DNA of 33,477 nt. Source: Tissierellia bacterium (GTDB lineage Bacteria > Bacillota > Clostridia > Tissierellales > Peptoniphilaceae). A program made the position numbers and the translations under genes. The stretch lies in assembly GCA_030537765.1 (NCBI GenBank), contig JAUNVH010000022.1, positions 1-33,477 of the forward strand, given 5' to 3'. The notes beneath the pieces were generated by a model. It had not been told where the DNA came from. It ran no database searches and was given only the letters and a program-made list of their open reading frames with translations. Shown here in pieces: positions 1 through 6,497 of this stretch (positions within the stretch are counted from its first letter, which is position 1; every line of letters starts with the position of its first letter).

Positions 1-830
1 TTTTCGTCAGCAATAAATCTAACTAATGAACCAGGAACAACAGTGTTAACATTAACTTCGTTCCAGTTAGTTCCGTTTGTAACTACTGTATCATAAGTGA
101 AGTTATAAACTTGTTCTTTATCTTGGTTGATTTCCATTTTGCCTGCTTGAAGTTTGGAAACTACGCCAATCTTGATGCCCCAATCAACTTTGTTTTTACC
201 AACAAGGTTTAATTTGTGCATTGCATTGTAAATCATTACAAAAGCGTCTTTTCTAACTGCAGGAGCGTCTGAATTAACTAGAGTAATTCCTTCAAGAATT
301 CCAAGTTCTTCAGCCCATCTGATATAGGAAGTAGCCCAAATAGCTTCGTCTTCCATTTTTTTAGTAAGATCTTTTTTAACGATTCTTACTAGCATTGTAG
401 CAAGTTCTGCATAAGTTACGTCATTTGATGGTCTGAATGTGCCATCTTCATAACCGATAACTACGTCTCTGCCGCTAGCTACTTTTGTTCTGTTAGTTGC
501 AAGAACTGAAACATAGCCATTAGCCCAATGGTCAAGATCTACATCAGGGAATACTTTAATAGCGCCCTTTAATACATCTGCCAATTTTTCTTGTCCAAGA
601 GTGTAGACAAGAAGTTTTGATACTTCTGCTCTGGTGATAGTTTTGTCTAATGCCAAATCAGGATTAGTATCATCTTTGTTTACTGTTCTTCCTACGACAA
701 CTTTGTTGTCTACAAGCCACTGAACTTTTGCATCGTTAGTTGTTAACGGTGTAGTTTCAGCGAACACTGCGGAAACAGTACCTAGTACCATCACTAAAGC
801 AAGTACTAGTGAAAGAAATTTTCTTTTCAT
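1..830 (-). CDS. SLH-domain S-layer-type surface protein (N-terminal part)
   Basis: Exported cell-surface protein, probably an S-layer or major wall-anchored protein; SLH domains bind pyruvylated secondary wall polymers. It is read from ATG at 828-830, behind an AAGGAGGT site at 842-849. The start MKRKFLSLVLALVMVLG continues to a signal-peptidase-like site after VSAVFA. The mature part holds SLH-like modules: about residues 30-80 (ITRAEVSKLLVY), 92-150 (FPDVDLDHW, then GYEDGTFRPSNDVTYAELATM) and a third, more divergent one near 160-200. After about residue 205 the sequence no longer looks like SLH. The C-terminus lies beyond position 1, so length and function of the rest are unknown. Two candidate promoters and structured leaders lie upstream, consistent with high expression. 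Confidence 0.88.
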   Translation of the reverse strand, partial: MKRKFLSLVLALVMVLGTVSAVFAETTPLTTNDAKVQWLVDNKVVVGRTVNKDDTNPDLALDKTITRAEVSKLLVYTLGQEKLADVLKGAIKVFPDVDLDHWANGYVSVLATNRTKVASGRDVVIGYEDGTFRPSNDVTYAELATMLVRIVKKDLTKKMEDEAIWATSYIRWAEELGILEGITLVNSDAPAVRKDAFVMIYNAMHKLNLVGKNKVDWGIKIGVVSKLQAGKMEINQDKEQVYNFTYDTVVTNGTNWNEVNVNTVVPGSLVRFIADE

Positions 831-858
831 GTGTCTTTCGACCTCCTTAAAATTTTTG

Positions 859-887
859 TAGAATTGCAAATTTTAATTTGCATTCTA
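859..887 (-). promoter_or_regulatory. 5' leader stem-loop of the SLH gene
   Basis: Arms 859-863 plus 865-871 pair with 876-887 (TAGAA, one bulged T, TGCAAAT, loop TTTA, ATTTGCA, TTCTA): 12 base pairs with one bulge. It begins about where transcription from the proximal promoter should start (near 888), so the mRNA would open with this hairpin. The Shine-Dalgarno follows about 10 nt later. Confidence 0.6.
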
Positions 888-894
888 ACATCTT

Positions 895-923
895 ATTATA
901 GCTTTTATAAACTTAAGTTTCAA
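895..923 (-). promoter_or_regulatory. Proximal promoter of the SLH gene
   Basis: On the minus strand: -35 TTGAAA (918-923), 17-nt spacer, -10 TATAAT (895-900). This is the closest match to the sigma-A consensus seen in the window. Predicted start near 888. Confidence 0.7.
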
Positions 924-939
924 GTTAAGTTTATAATTT

Positions 940-978
940 AGCGGTCAGCGGTTGGCAAATCTTTGAACCGCCTCCGCT
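940..978 (-). repeat. GC-rich two-part inverted repeat upstream of the SLH gene
   Basis: AGCGG (940-944) pairs with CCGCT (974-978), and GCGGTT (948-953) with AACCGC (966-971), giving an 11-bp interrupted stem. It is a GC-rich island in AT-rich DNA, with no T-run on the minus-strand side, so it is not an ordinary terminator. It lies just downstream of the predicted start (about 981) of the distal promoter. Confidence 0.55.
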
Positions 979-987
979 GTTATTAAT

Positions 988-1015
988 ATTATACACGAGT
1001 TAGCCCAAAAGTAAA
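988..1015 (-). promoter_or_regulatory. Possible distal promoter of the SLH gene
   Basis: On the minus strand: -35 TTTACT (1010-1015), 16-nt spacer, -10 TATAAT (988-993). The -10 is perfect and the -35 matches four of six positions. Start would fall near 981, immediately before the GC-rich stem-loop at 940-978. Confidence 0.45.
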
Positions 1016-1024
1016 ATTACAAGT

Positions 1025-1055
1025 ATATTACAAAACGACTTATATTTTGTAATAT
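1025..1055. repeat. Perfect 11-bp dyad, terminator or operator
   Basis: ATATTACAAAA (1025-1035) and TTTTGTAATAT (1045-1055) are perfect inverted arms around a 9-nt loop. A T7 run follows on the plus strand (1060-1066); only a weak T-rich tract follows on the minus strand. It lies 69 nt past the stop of the YcxB-like gene and 10 bp upstream of the distal promoter -35. Either a terminator or a protein-binding site is possible. Confidence 0.5.
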
Positions 1056-1124
1056 TGGTCTTTTTTTAGAATTTATGATTATATTGTTTTGTTTTTTCTA
1101 TTATATTCTATTTTATAGTGGTTT

Positions 1125-1664
1125 TTATATGCTTTTTGTTTTTGCTTGTTCTATTTTTTGATTTATGTCTTCTGTGAAGCTTTTCATTTCTATTTTATTT
1201 TGGAACGCTCTTTTTGGTATTACGTATGCGCTTTGGCTATCCATAAATAGATAGACTGCATCTTCTGATGTTTTGGCTTTTGCAATTTCTTCGTAGCCAT
1301 ATGTCTTTTTGTCGCCTTGTACTTCTTCTGTGAAATTGTCTTCATTAAATTCCATTATGCGCTCTTGAAATATGATTTGGCTTTCGGGCTTTGCCATTGA
1401 TTTTTCTACTTGCTTTTTTACTTGCCATTTGAATATCTTTCCATAAAAGACTGCCCAAAGCATTACGAAGCCTATTATGACGGCGTAATTCCAAATTGGC
1501 GTTGTGGATTTTGATGATATTGCATAGATGGCTAATGATATGACGATTATCATTGGCGAAAATCTTTGGATATTGATTTTCTTTTTTATTTTTTCGTCAT
1601 TTGCTATATAGTATTGATTGAGTTTTAGCATATCGTCTTTGTTTAATTTAATTTTAAATTTCAT
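1125..1664 (-). CDS. YcxB-like membrane protein
   Basis: A 179-residue protein of unknown function that resembles the YcxB-like family. The N-terminus is cytoplasmic and charged. Two adjacent hydrophobic segments follow at about residues 36-51 and 58-76, with a short polar turn between. The C-terminal half (about 95-165) is soluble, with the IMEFNEDNF and YGYEEIAKAKTSED-type strand pattern and VIPKRAF near the end, which are typical of the family's C-terminal domain. The start is ATG at 1664, with GGAG 5 nt upstream. The gene begins 12 nt after the radical SAM stop, so the two are probably co-transcribed. No catalytic motif is evident. Confidence 0.75.
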   Translation of the reverse strand: MKFKIKLNKDDMLKLNQYYIANDEKIKKKINIQRFSPMIIVISLAIYAISSKSTTPIWNYAVIIGFVMLWAVFYGKIFKWQVKKQVEKSMAKPESQIIFQERIMEFNEDNFTEEVQGDKKTYGYEEIAKAKTSEDAVYLFMDSQSAYVIPKRAFQNKIEMKSFTEDINQKIEQAKTKSI

Positions 1665-1676
1665 CTTTTCTCCTTT

Positions 1677-2366
1677 TTAATCTCCCACTCCAAAATCTGT
1701 ATTGTTTAATAGTATTTCTACTTTTGGATTTTCTTCTAAGTATTTATATTTTTTTAAAAAATAGTTTATTATTTCTTCGTCTCTCTTTATTGCTGTGCTA
1801 TTTTCTATATAGATATTTATGCATATTCTATTGAAGTTTTTTAATGCTAAGTTTATATCTTTATCTATCATTTCTTTTGTTTGGCCTTTTATGCCGATTA
1901 GCAGACAGATTTGATCAAAACTTTCTTTTGCTTTTTCTATATCTAATTTGAAGCCTTTTTTTAAGACTTTGTTTCTAAATTCTTCGTCAAATGTTTCGAT
2001 TCCGCATTTGAATTTTAATTTTATGGGCGAGAAATATTTTTTTAGATTTTTTATTTCTTCTATATAATTATAATGTGTTTCGAATGAGATTTCTTCTATG
2101 TTTTTTTTAATTGCTATTCTTTTTATCTCTTCTATTGTTTCTTTTGGCAGTTCAAAGACTGAGCCTGAATTTATTATTTCTAATTTTTTAAATTTTCCGT
2201 CTATCTTTTTTAATACTTCGCTATTTGTTTTTATTAGTTCTTCAAAATTTTTAGAATTGTCTTTTATATAATCACAAAATGCGCATCGGCCCCAATTGCA
2301 TGGATATGATTTTAAAAGTGCGATTTCTCTTGGATTTTTTTCGGTTATTTTAGAATATCTTTGCAA
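1677..2366 (-). CDS. Radical SAM protein
   Basis: A small (229-residue) radical S-adenosylmethionine enzyme; the substrate cannot be told from sequence. The [4Fe-4S]-binding cysteines are C23, C28 and C31 in PCNWGRCAFCDY, a CX4CX2C arrangement rather than the common CX3CX2C. Downstream elements fit a partial TIM barrel: INSGSVFELP near residue 66, ISFETHYNY near 95, and KCGIETFDEEFRNKVLKKGF near 120. There is no SPASM, TRAM or B12 domain. The start is TTG at 2366, with AGGAGG 9-10 nt upstream and no better in-frame start. It is the first gene of a two-gene unit with the YcxB-like gene. Confidence 0.8.
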   Translation of the reverse strand: MQRYSKITEKNPREIALLKSYPCNWGRCAFCDYIKDNSKNFEELIKTNSEVLKKIDGKFKKLEIINSGSVFELPKETIEEIKRIAIKKNIEEISFETHYNYIEEIKNLKKYFSPIKLKFKCGIETFDEEFRNKVLKKGFKLDIEKAKESFDQICLLIGIKGQTKEMIDKDINLALKNFNRICINIYIENSTAIKRDEEIINYFLKKYKYLEENPKVEILLNNTDFGVGD

Positions 2367-2409
2367 GGGACTTTACCTCCTGTTTTTTGTGTAAGTTTTC
2401 TATAATAAT

Positions 2410-2438
2410 ATTATAGCAGTGTCGGAAATTTTATCCAA
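2410..2438 (-). promoter_or_regulatory. Promoter of the radical SAM/YcxB-like unit
   Basis: On the minus strand: -35 TTGGAT (2433-2438), 17-nt spacer, -10 TATAAT (2410-2415). The -35 lies inside the hairpin that follows nqrF. Confidence 0.5.
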
Positions 2439-2445
2439 CACTGCT
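2415..2445 (-). terminator. Hairpin after nqrF, probable terminator
   Basis: AGCAGTGT (2415-2422) pairs with ACACTGCT (2438-2445), with GG/CC adding two more pairs inside. It lies 14 nt past the nqrF stop. The clean T-run (2445-2450) is on the plus-strand side; on the minus strand only a T/A-mixed tract follows, so termination of nqr may be partial. Confidence 0.55.
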
Positions 2446-2458
2446 TTTTTAATTCTTA

Positions 2459-3556
2459 TTAAAATGAATCGTAATAGATTTTGTCATCTGGTATTTGTTT
2501 TGCATTTAATGATTTTACTATCGATTCTATCATGACGGGCGATCCGCACAGATATGCTGTGTAATTGCCGCCTTCTTCTACATATTTGTCGATTGAATTA
2601 TTGACTCTGCCTTCGTCGCCTTCCCAGCCCATTTCGGGTGTTGTTCTGGAGAGTGTTGGCATAAATTTGAAATCGTATAATTTTTCTTCAAACATTTTCA
2701 TTTCGTCTAGCAAGAATAGATCGTCTGGTGTTCTTGCTCCGAAGTAGAATCTGGCTTTTCTCTTTATGTCGTGATCTAGCATATGATAGAGGATTGATCT
2801 TATTGGGGCAAAGCCTGTTCCGGCTGCTACGAAGATCATTTCGCCTCCGTCGTCTTCTTGGTAGTGGAAATCGCCATATGGTCCGTTTATATTTACTTCA
2901 TCGCCTTCTTTTAGATGTTGATGCACATAGGTTGTGGCTATTCCTCCTGTGTAGCCTATTAATAGTTCGATATGATTGGAATCTTTTATTGATGAGGCTA
3001 CTGAATATGCTCTATATACTTCTTCGTCATTGCCTTCATATGCCGGCGCTTTTAATTGTACGTATTGGCCGGGTTTGAATTTTATGGTTTCTCCTTCTGG
3101 CAATTTGAATCGAAGTCTTTTTATCTTTGGCGTGAGCTGTTCTACTGCTTCGACTGTTGTATCATATTCTTTTACATTGAACAGTTCTTCTGGTATTTCT
3201 ATTCTAATTTCTTCTTTGACTTTGCACTGACAAGAGAGCCTTACATTTTCTTTGGCTTCTTCTGGTGTGACGAATGTCTTTTCTGTTGCGAGAAGTGGGC
3301 CTCCGCCTGATAGCACTTTTACTTTGCAATATCCGCAAGAGCCTTTGCCTCCGCAAGCTGAGGGTATGAAGATTTTTTCGTTTCTCAGTGTATTTAGTAG
3401 AGTTTCGCCACCTTCTACTATTAGTTCTTTGTCGTCATTTATTATTAGCTTTACTTCGCCATAGTCTGCGATATATTTGTCTGCTATTGTGAGCAAGAAT
3501 GCCAATGCGACTGATATTGCGCTGACTGCGGCTACTGTGGTTAATATTGTTGTCAT
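2459..3556 (-). CDS. nqrF: Na+-translocating NADH dehydrogenase subunit F
   Basis: NADH-oxidising entry subunit of the Na+-NQR complex. It passes hydride from NADH to FAD and then to a [2Fe-2S] centre. Order of parts: an N-terminal membrane anchor (about residues 5-25); a plant-type ferredoxin domain with C68, C74, C77 and C109; and a ferredoxin-reductase domain with RAYS (182-185, FAD), GPYGDF (225-230), GTGFAPIRS (246-254, NADH) and CGSPVM near the C-terminus. At 365 residues it is somewhat shorter than the roughly 407 of the Vibrio subunit. It begins 8 nt after nqrE and is the last gene of the nqr operon. The membrane anchor and the neighbours rule out a soluble oxygenase reductase. Confidence 0.93.
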   Translation of the reverse strand: MTTILTTVAAVSAISVALAFLLTIADKYIADYGEVKLIINDDKELIVEGGETLLNTLRNEKIFIPSACGGKGSCGYCKVKVLSGGGPLLATEKTFVTPEEAKENVRLSCQCKVKEEIRIEIPEELFNVKEYDTTVEAVEQLTPKIKRLRFKLPEGETIKFKPGQYVQLKAPAYEGNDEEVYRAYSVASSIKDSNHIELLIGYTGGIATTYVHQHLKEGDEVNINGPYGDFHYQEDDGGEMIFVAAGTGFAPIRSILYHMLDHDIKRKARFYFGARTPDDLFLLDEMKMFEEKLYDFKFMPTLSRTTPEMGWEGDEGRVNNSIDKYVEEGGNYTAYLCGSPVMIESIVKSLNAKQIPDDKIYYDSF

Positions 3557-3564
3557 GGCTTCAC

Positions 3565-4152
3565 CTACGATATTTGAACTATTCCGCTAAAGCCGATGAA
3601 TGCCATTGCCATTATGCCTGTGATTATTAGCGTTATGGCTGGCCCTCTTAGGCCTTCGGGTAGTTGATTTTCGTTTATTCTGGATCTGATGCCTGCCATT
3701 GAGATTATGGCGAGAGCCCAGCCCAGTCCTGAACCTATTCCAAATGCTACTGTCTGTAAGAAATTATATTCTCTTATTACCATAAACAGACTGACTCCGA
3801 GTATTGCGCAGTTTACTGTTATTAGTGGCAAGAATATTCCCAGTGAGTAGTAGAGATTTGGTAAATATCTTTCTAATATCATCTCTAGCAATTGCACAAA
3901 GGCTGCTATTGTTAAGATGAATATTATGAATCTGAAGTTTTCGAGCTTTAGTGGAACCATTATATAATGGTATAGTAGCCAGTTTAGTACTGTGGTTACA
4001 CTCAAGACGAATGTTACTGCTATGCCTAAGCCCGTTGCGGTTTCAACTTCTTTGGAGACTGCTATGAATGAACACATTCCAAGAAAGTTTGAGAATATCA
4101 TATTGCTCGTAAAGATTGAAGCAAAAAATATTACTATTGGATTTATTGTCAT
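3565..4152 (-). CDS. nqrE: Na+-translocating NADH dehydrogenase subunit E
   Basis: Integral membrane subunit of about six helices, homologous to RnfA. With NqrD it forms the inverted pair that holds an iron-sulfur centre within the membrane. The conserved half-helix motif SNFLGMCSF carries C27, and the second, TVNCAILGV, carries C115; these correspond to the cluster-binding cysteines of the family. At 195 residues it is close to the usual 198. Its ATG overlaps the nqrD TGA by 4 nt (ATGA), so translation is coupled. Nqr rather than Rnf is preferred because nqrF follows in place of rnfB. Confidence 0.92.
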   Translation of the reverse strand: MTINPIVIFFASIFTSNMIFSNFLGMCSFIAVSKEVETATGLGIAVTFVLSVTTVLNWLLYHYIMVPLKLENFRFIIFILTIAAFVQLLEMILERYLPNLYYSLGIFLPLITVNCAILGVSLFMVIREYNFLQTVAFGIGSGLGWALAIISMAGIRSRINENQLPEGLRGPAITLIITGIMAMAFIGFSGIVQIS

Positions 4153-4766
4153 TTAGGTTCAGCTCCTTTCTTCTTTAGTTGATGACTCGTTGAAAACCAT
4201 ATTATTAATGCGAGTATGAAAAACGCTCCTGCTGGCATTATCATCATTGTCCATTGTGTCATGCTTTCGGGGAGTATTTGAATTCCAAATACTGATCCAA
4301 AGCCTAAAATTTCACGCACGAAGCTGACTATCATTAATACTAAGCTGTAGCCCGCACCTGCTGCCAAGCCGTCAAAGAATGATGCGACTGGCGGATTTGA
4401 AATTGCGAAGGCTTCTGCTCGGCCCATGATTATGCAGTTTGTGATTATTAGCCCGACATATGGCCCTAAGGCTTTGCTCATTTCTGGCATATAGGCCTTT
4501 AAGAATATATCTACTAATATTACGTATGCTGCTATTATTAAGACTTGCACCATCATTCTGATATGCTTTGGTGTCTTTTCTTTTATGAGTGATACGGTCA
4601 TTGATGAAAACGCCGTTACAAATGCCAATGCTACTCCCATTATGAGCGAGTTTAACATTCTATTTGTGACTGCGAGTGTGGAGCAGATTCCGATTACTTG
4701 TACTGTTACGGGATTGTCTGCCAATATGCCCGTTTTCATTATCTTTTTTATATTTGTCTTAGCCAT
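4149..4766 (-). CDS. nqrD: Na+-translocating NADH dehydrogenase subunit D
   Basis: Integral membrane subunit, homologous to RnfE and paired with NqrE. The cluster cysteines are visible as C28 in IGICSTLAVTN and C111 in IITNCIIMGRAEAFA, both in the expected inverted-repeat positions. Hydrophobic helices cover most of its 205 residues, ending in a short basic tail. Its ATG overlaps the last base of the nqrC stop (TAATG), and its own stop overlaps the nqrE start, so stoichiometric translation is likely. Confidence 0.92.
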   Translation of the reverse strand: MAKTNIKKIMKTGILADNPVTVQVIGICSTLAVTNRMLNSLIMGVALAFVTAFSSMTVSLIKEKTPKHIRMMVQVLIIAAYVILVDIFLKAYMPEMSKALGPYVGLIITNCIIMGRAEAFAISNPPVASFFDGLAAGAGYSLVLMIVSFVREILGFGSVFGIQILPESMTQWTMMIMPAGAFFILALIIWFSTSHQLKKKGAEPK

Positions 4767-5371
4767 TATTTTCCCTTCCTTTCGTTTATAAATTCGGAAA
4801 GGTCTTTATTGACCATATTTGTGACGAATGTTGAGGTTTGTGTTGCTCCGGCTATTGCATCTACATTGCCTCCGGGCGCTGGTCTTGAGATTATATAGAT
4901 TTCTTGATTTGGATCTATTTTTAAATCTCTATACTGTTCTTTATAGGGCGCTTCTGATATTCTGCCACCTAGTCCCGGGGTTTCGTCTTGTTTTATAAAT
5001 TCGATTCCAGTTATGGTTTCTAAATCTTTTTTTATGCCGATATATCCGTCTATTGATCCCCAAAGTCCCGGTCCGTGAAATGGAACTGCATAGGCTACTA
5101 ATTCGCCATTTTCTTTAAAATTATAGACCGGAAATTCACTGTCATCTTCGGCAGTGATTTCGTCGTCGAAAATTTTTGCTATTTCTTCTGGACTTTTAGT
5201 TTCATCTAATATTCCAAAGACGTTTAGGATTTTCTTTTTTAGTTCTATATCTTTGTTAAATTCGATTTTGTCTTTTGTGACATAATCTATTCCTGCTAAG
5301 ATGCTGATTATGAACACTGTCAGTATTAACATGAAGATTATTGGATATACGGTTGATTTTTGTTTTGTCAT
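4766..5371 (-). CDS. nqrC: Na+-translocating NADH dehydrogenase subunit C
   Basis: FMN-carrying subunit with one N-terminal membrane helix (about residues 9-27) and an extracytoplasmic FMN-binding domain. The covalent flavin site is DAIAGAT (171-177), with T177 the predicted phosphoester-linked threonine; an ApbE-type flavin transferase, not present in this window, would be needed to load it. The conserved ETPGLGGRI lies at 130-138, and the FHGPGLWGSIDGYIG segment just before it is typical. At 201 residues it is shorter than the roughly 257 of the Vibrio protein. It overlaps nqrB by 4 nt and nqrD by 1 nt. Confidence 0.92.
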   Translation of the reverse strand: MTKQKSTVYPIIFMLILTVFIISILAGIDYVTKDKIEFNKDIELKKKILNVFGILDETKSPEEIAKIFDDEITAEDDSEFPVYNFKENGELVAYAVPFHGPGLWGSIDGYIGIKKDLETITGIEFIKQDETPGLGGRISEAPYKEQYRDLKIDPNQEIYIISRPAPGGNVDAIAGATQTSTFVTNMVNKDLSEFINERKGK

Positions 5372-6342
5372 GCTGCAGCCGCCTCCTTCTTCTTTTTCTG
5401 ACGCTCTCTGATTACATAGTCGATTATTGGCGCAAAGATATTTCCAATTAGTATTGCAAACATTACGCCGCCACTAAAGAGTGCAAAGCCTCTTATTATG
5501 ACTGTTACGGCTCCTATGATTATGCCGTATAGCCATTTTCCTTGCACTGTCTTTGCTGCCGATACTGGATCTGTTGCCATAAAGACTGTTCCTAGCAAAA
5601 ATCCGCCAAGGAAGATTCCATATATTGGATTTGGAACACTTTCTACTCCCATTGCATTGAATATGAAGCTCAGTGCAAAAAATCCTGCGAATGATCCTGC
5701 CATTATTTGCCATGAGGCTATTTTTTTATAAATTAAGATTATTGCAAATATGATTATTATAATCTTTGGTGTTTCGCCTATTACTCCTGGCACATTTCCG
5801 ATTAAGAGTCTTTCAAAATGTGGTATTATTCCTTGAGCTTTAAACTGCATCATTGGTGTTGCAGTGCTTATTTCGTCTATTAATGGAAATTGATATGTGC
5901 CAAAGCCGCCTGGGAATGTCAGGCTTTCCATAGTCTGATTCCAATAGATTGTTAGTGCTTGCGGAAAGTTCACATAGATAAACGCTCTCCCAACTAATGC
6001 GGGATTAAATGGATTTCTGCCAAAGCCTCCAAATACTGATTTTCCAAAAAATATTGCTACGATTATTCCAACTGCGCTCATCCAAAACGGAAGTGTTGCT
6101 GGTAATGTCATCGTGTAGAGTAAGGCTGTGACTATTGCAGCTTCTGATACTTTATTGCGCTTATAGATCAGTTTTTCGCAATGATGTTCTGTGATGACTG
6201 CTATGACAATATTAAATACTGCAAGTACTAATGCTCTCCAGCCATAAAAGTAGACTGAAAACACGAGCATTGCCAAAAGCATTTTTATCAAAGGATGCAT
6301 CATCTTTTGTGATAAGAAATACTTTTTGTATAGTTCTTTCAA
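5368..6342 (-). CDS. nqrB: Na+-translocating NADH dehydrogenase subunit B, N-terminally short
   Basis: Large membrane subunit that carries covalent FMN and, in characterised complexes, riboflavin and the Na+ path. FGGFGRNPFNPALVGRAF (about 104-121) and MATDPVSAAKTVQGKW (about 256-271) are NqrB/RnfD signatures. The flavin site reads DEISTAT (156-162), with T162 the likely acceptor. It starts at TTG (6342), with AGGAG about 10 nt upstream. At 324 residues it lacks most of the roughly 50-90-residue N-terminal extension that touches NqrA and quinone in typical NqrB (about 410 residues), so its length is more like RnfD. It is first in the operon and no nqrA precedes it. Confidence 0.9.
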   Translation of the reverse strand: MKELYKKYFLSQKMMHPLIKMLLAMLVFSVYFYGWRALVLAVFNIVIAVITEHHCEKLIYKRNKVSEAAIVTALLYTMTLPATLPFWMSAVGIIVAIFFGKSVFGGFGRNPFNPALVGRAFIYVNFPQALTIYWNQTMESLTFPGGFGTYQFPLIDEISTATPMMQFKAQGIIPHFERLLIGNVPGVIGETPKIIIIIFAIILIYKKIASWQIMAGSFAGFFALSFIFNAMGVESVPNPIYGIFLGGFLLGTVFMATDPVSAAKTVQGKWLYGIIIGAVTVIIRGFALFSGGVMFAILIGNIFAPIIDYVIRERQKKKKEAAAA

Positions 6343-6424
6343 AGCTATCAGGCTCCTTTCTGTTATTTTGATTTTCTATATAAAATTGAGAACAGTTCGA
6401 GCCGGATTTTAGAGCGATCATAAA

Positions 6425-6433
6425 TTTATACCA
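6425..6433 (-). promoter_or_regulatory. Possible extended -10 promoter of the nqr operon
   Basis: The minus strand reads TGG-TATAAA, an extended -10 (TGn) form, directly after the aldolase terminator T-run. No good -35 is visible. Transcripts from here would lack the 5' arms of the structured element. Confidence 0.3.
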
Positions 6434-6456
6434 AAAAACAAATGGCTTACCATTTG
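6433..6456 (-). terminator. Intrinsic terminator of the aldolase gene
   Basis: On the minus strand: CAAATGG, loop TAAG, CCATTTG, then a T-run of six. The stem is perfect but AT-rich. It lies 41 nt past the fba stop, nested inside a larger fold. Confidence 0.65.
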
Positions 6457-6497
6457 AAAATCCTTTTTCGCCCGAACTGTTTCTCTTAAATCAATTT

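Larger units (their letters stand above)
6391..6481 (-). ncRNA. Candidate structured leader between fba and nqrB
   Basis: Nested complementarity on the minus-strand RNA: P1, 6473-6481 with 6391-6399 (9 bp); P2, 6457-6463 with 6404-6410 (7 bp); P3, 6450-6456 with 6439-6445 (7 bp, 4-nt loop). A further segment, 6468-6473 (GGGCGA), can pair with 6412-6417 (UCGCUC) and would cross P2, making a pseudoknot. P3 plus its T-run is also the aldolase terminator. I do not recognise a known riboswitch class. Confidence 0.4.

Noticed and set aside
2459..6342. Annotation of the operon as Rnf
   Set aside because: RnfB and RnfC are absent, and the NADH entry subunit is the ferredoxin-plus-reductase NqrF. Subunit order B-C-D-E-F is that of Nqr.
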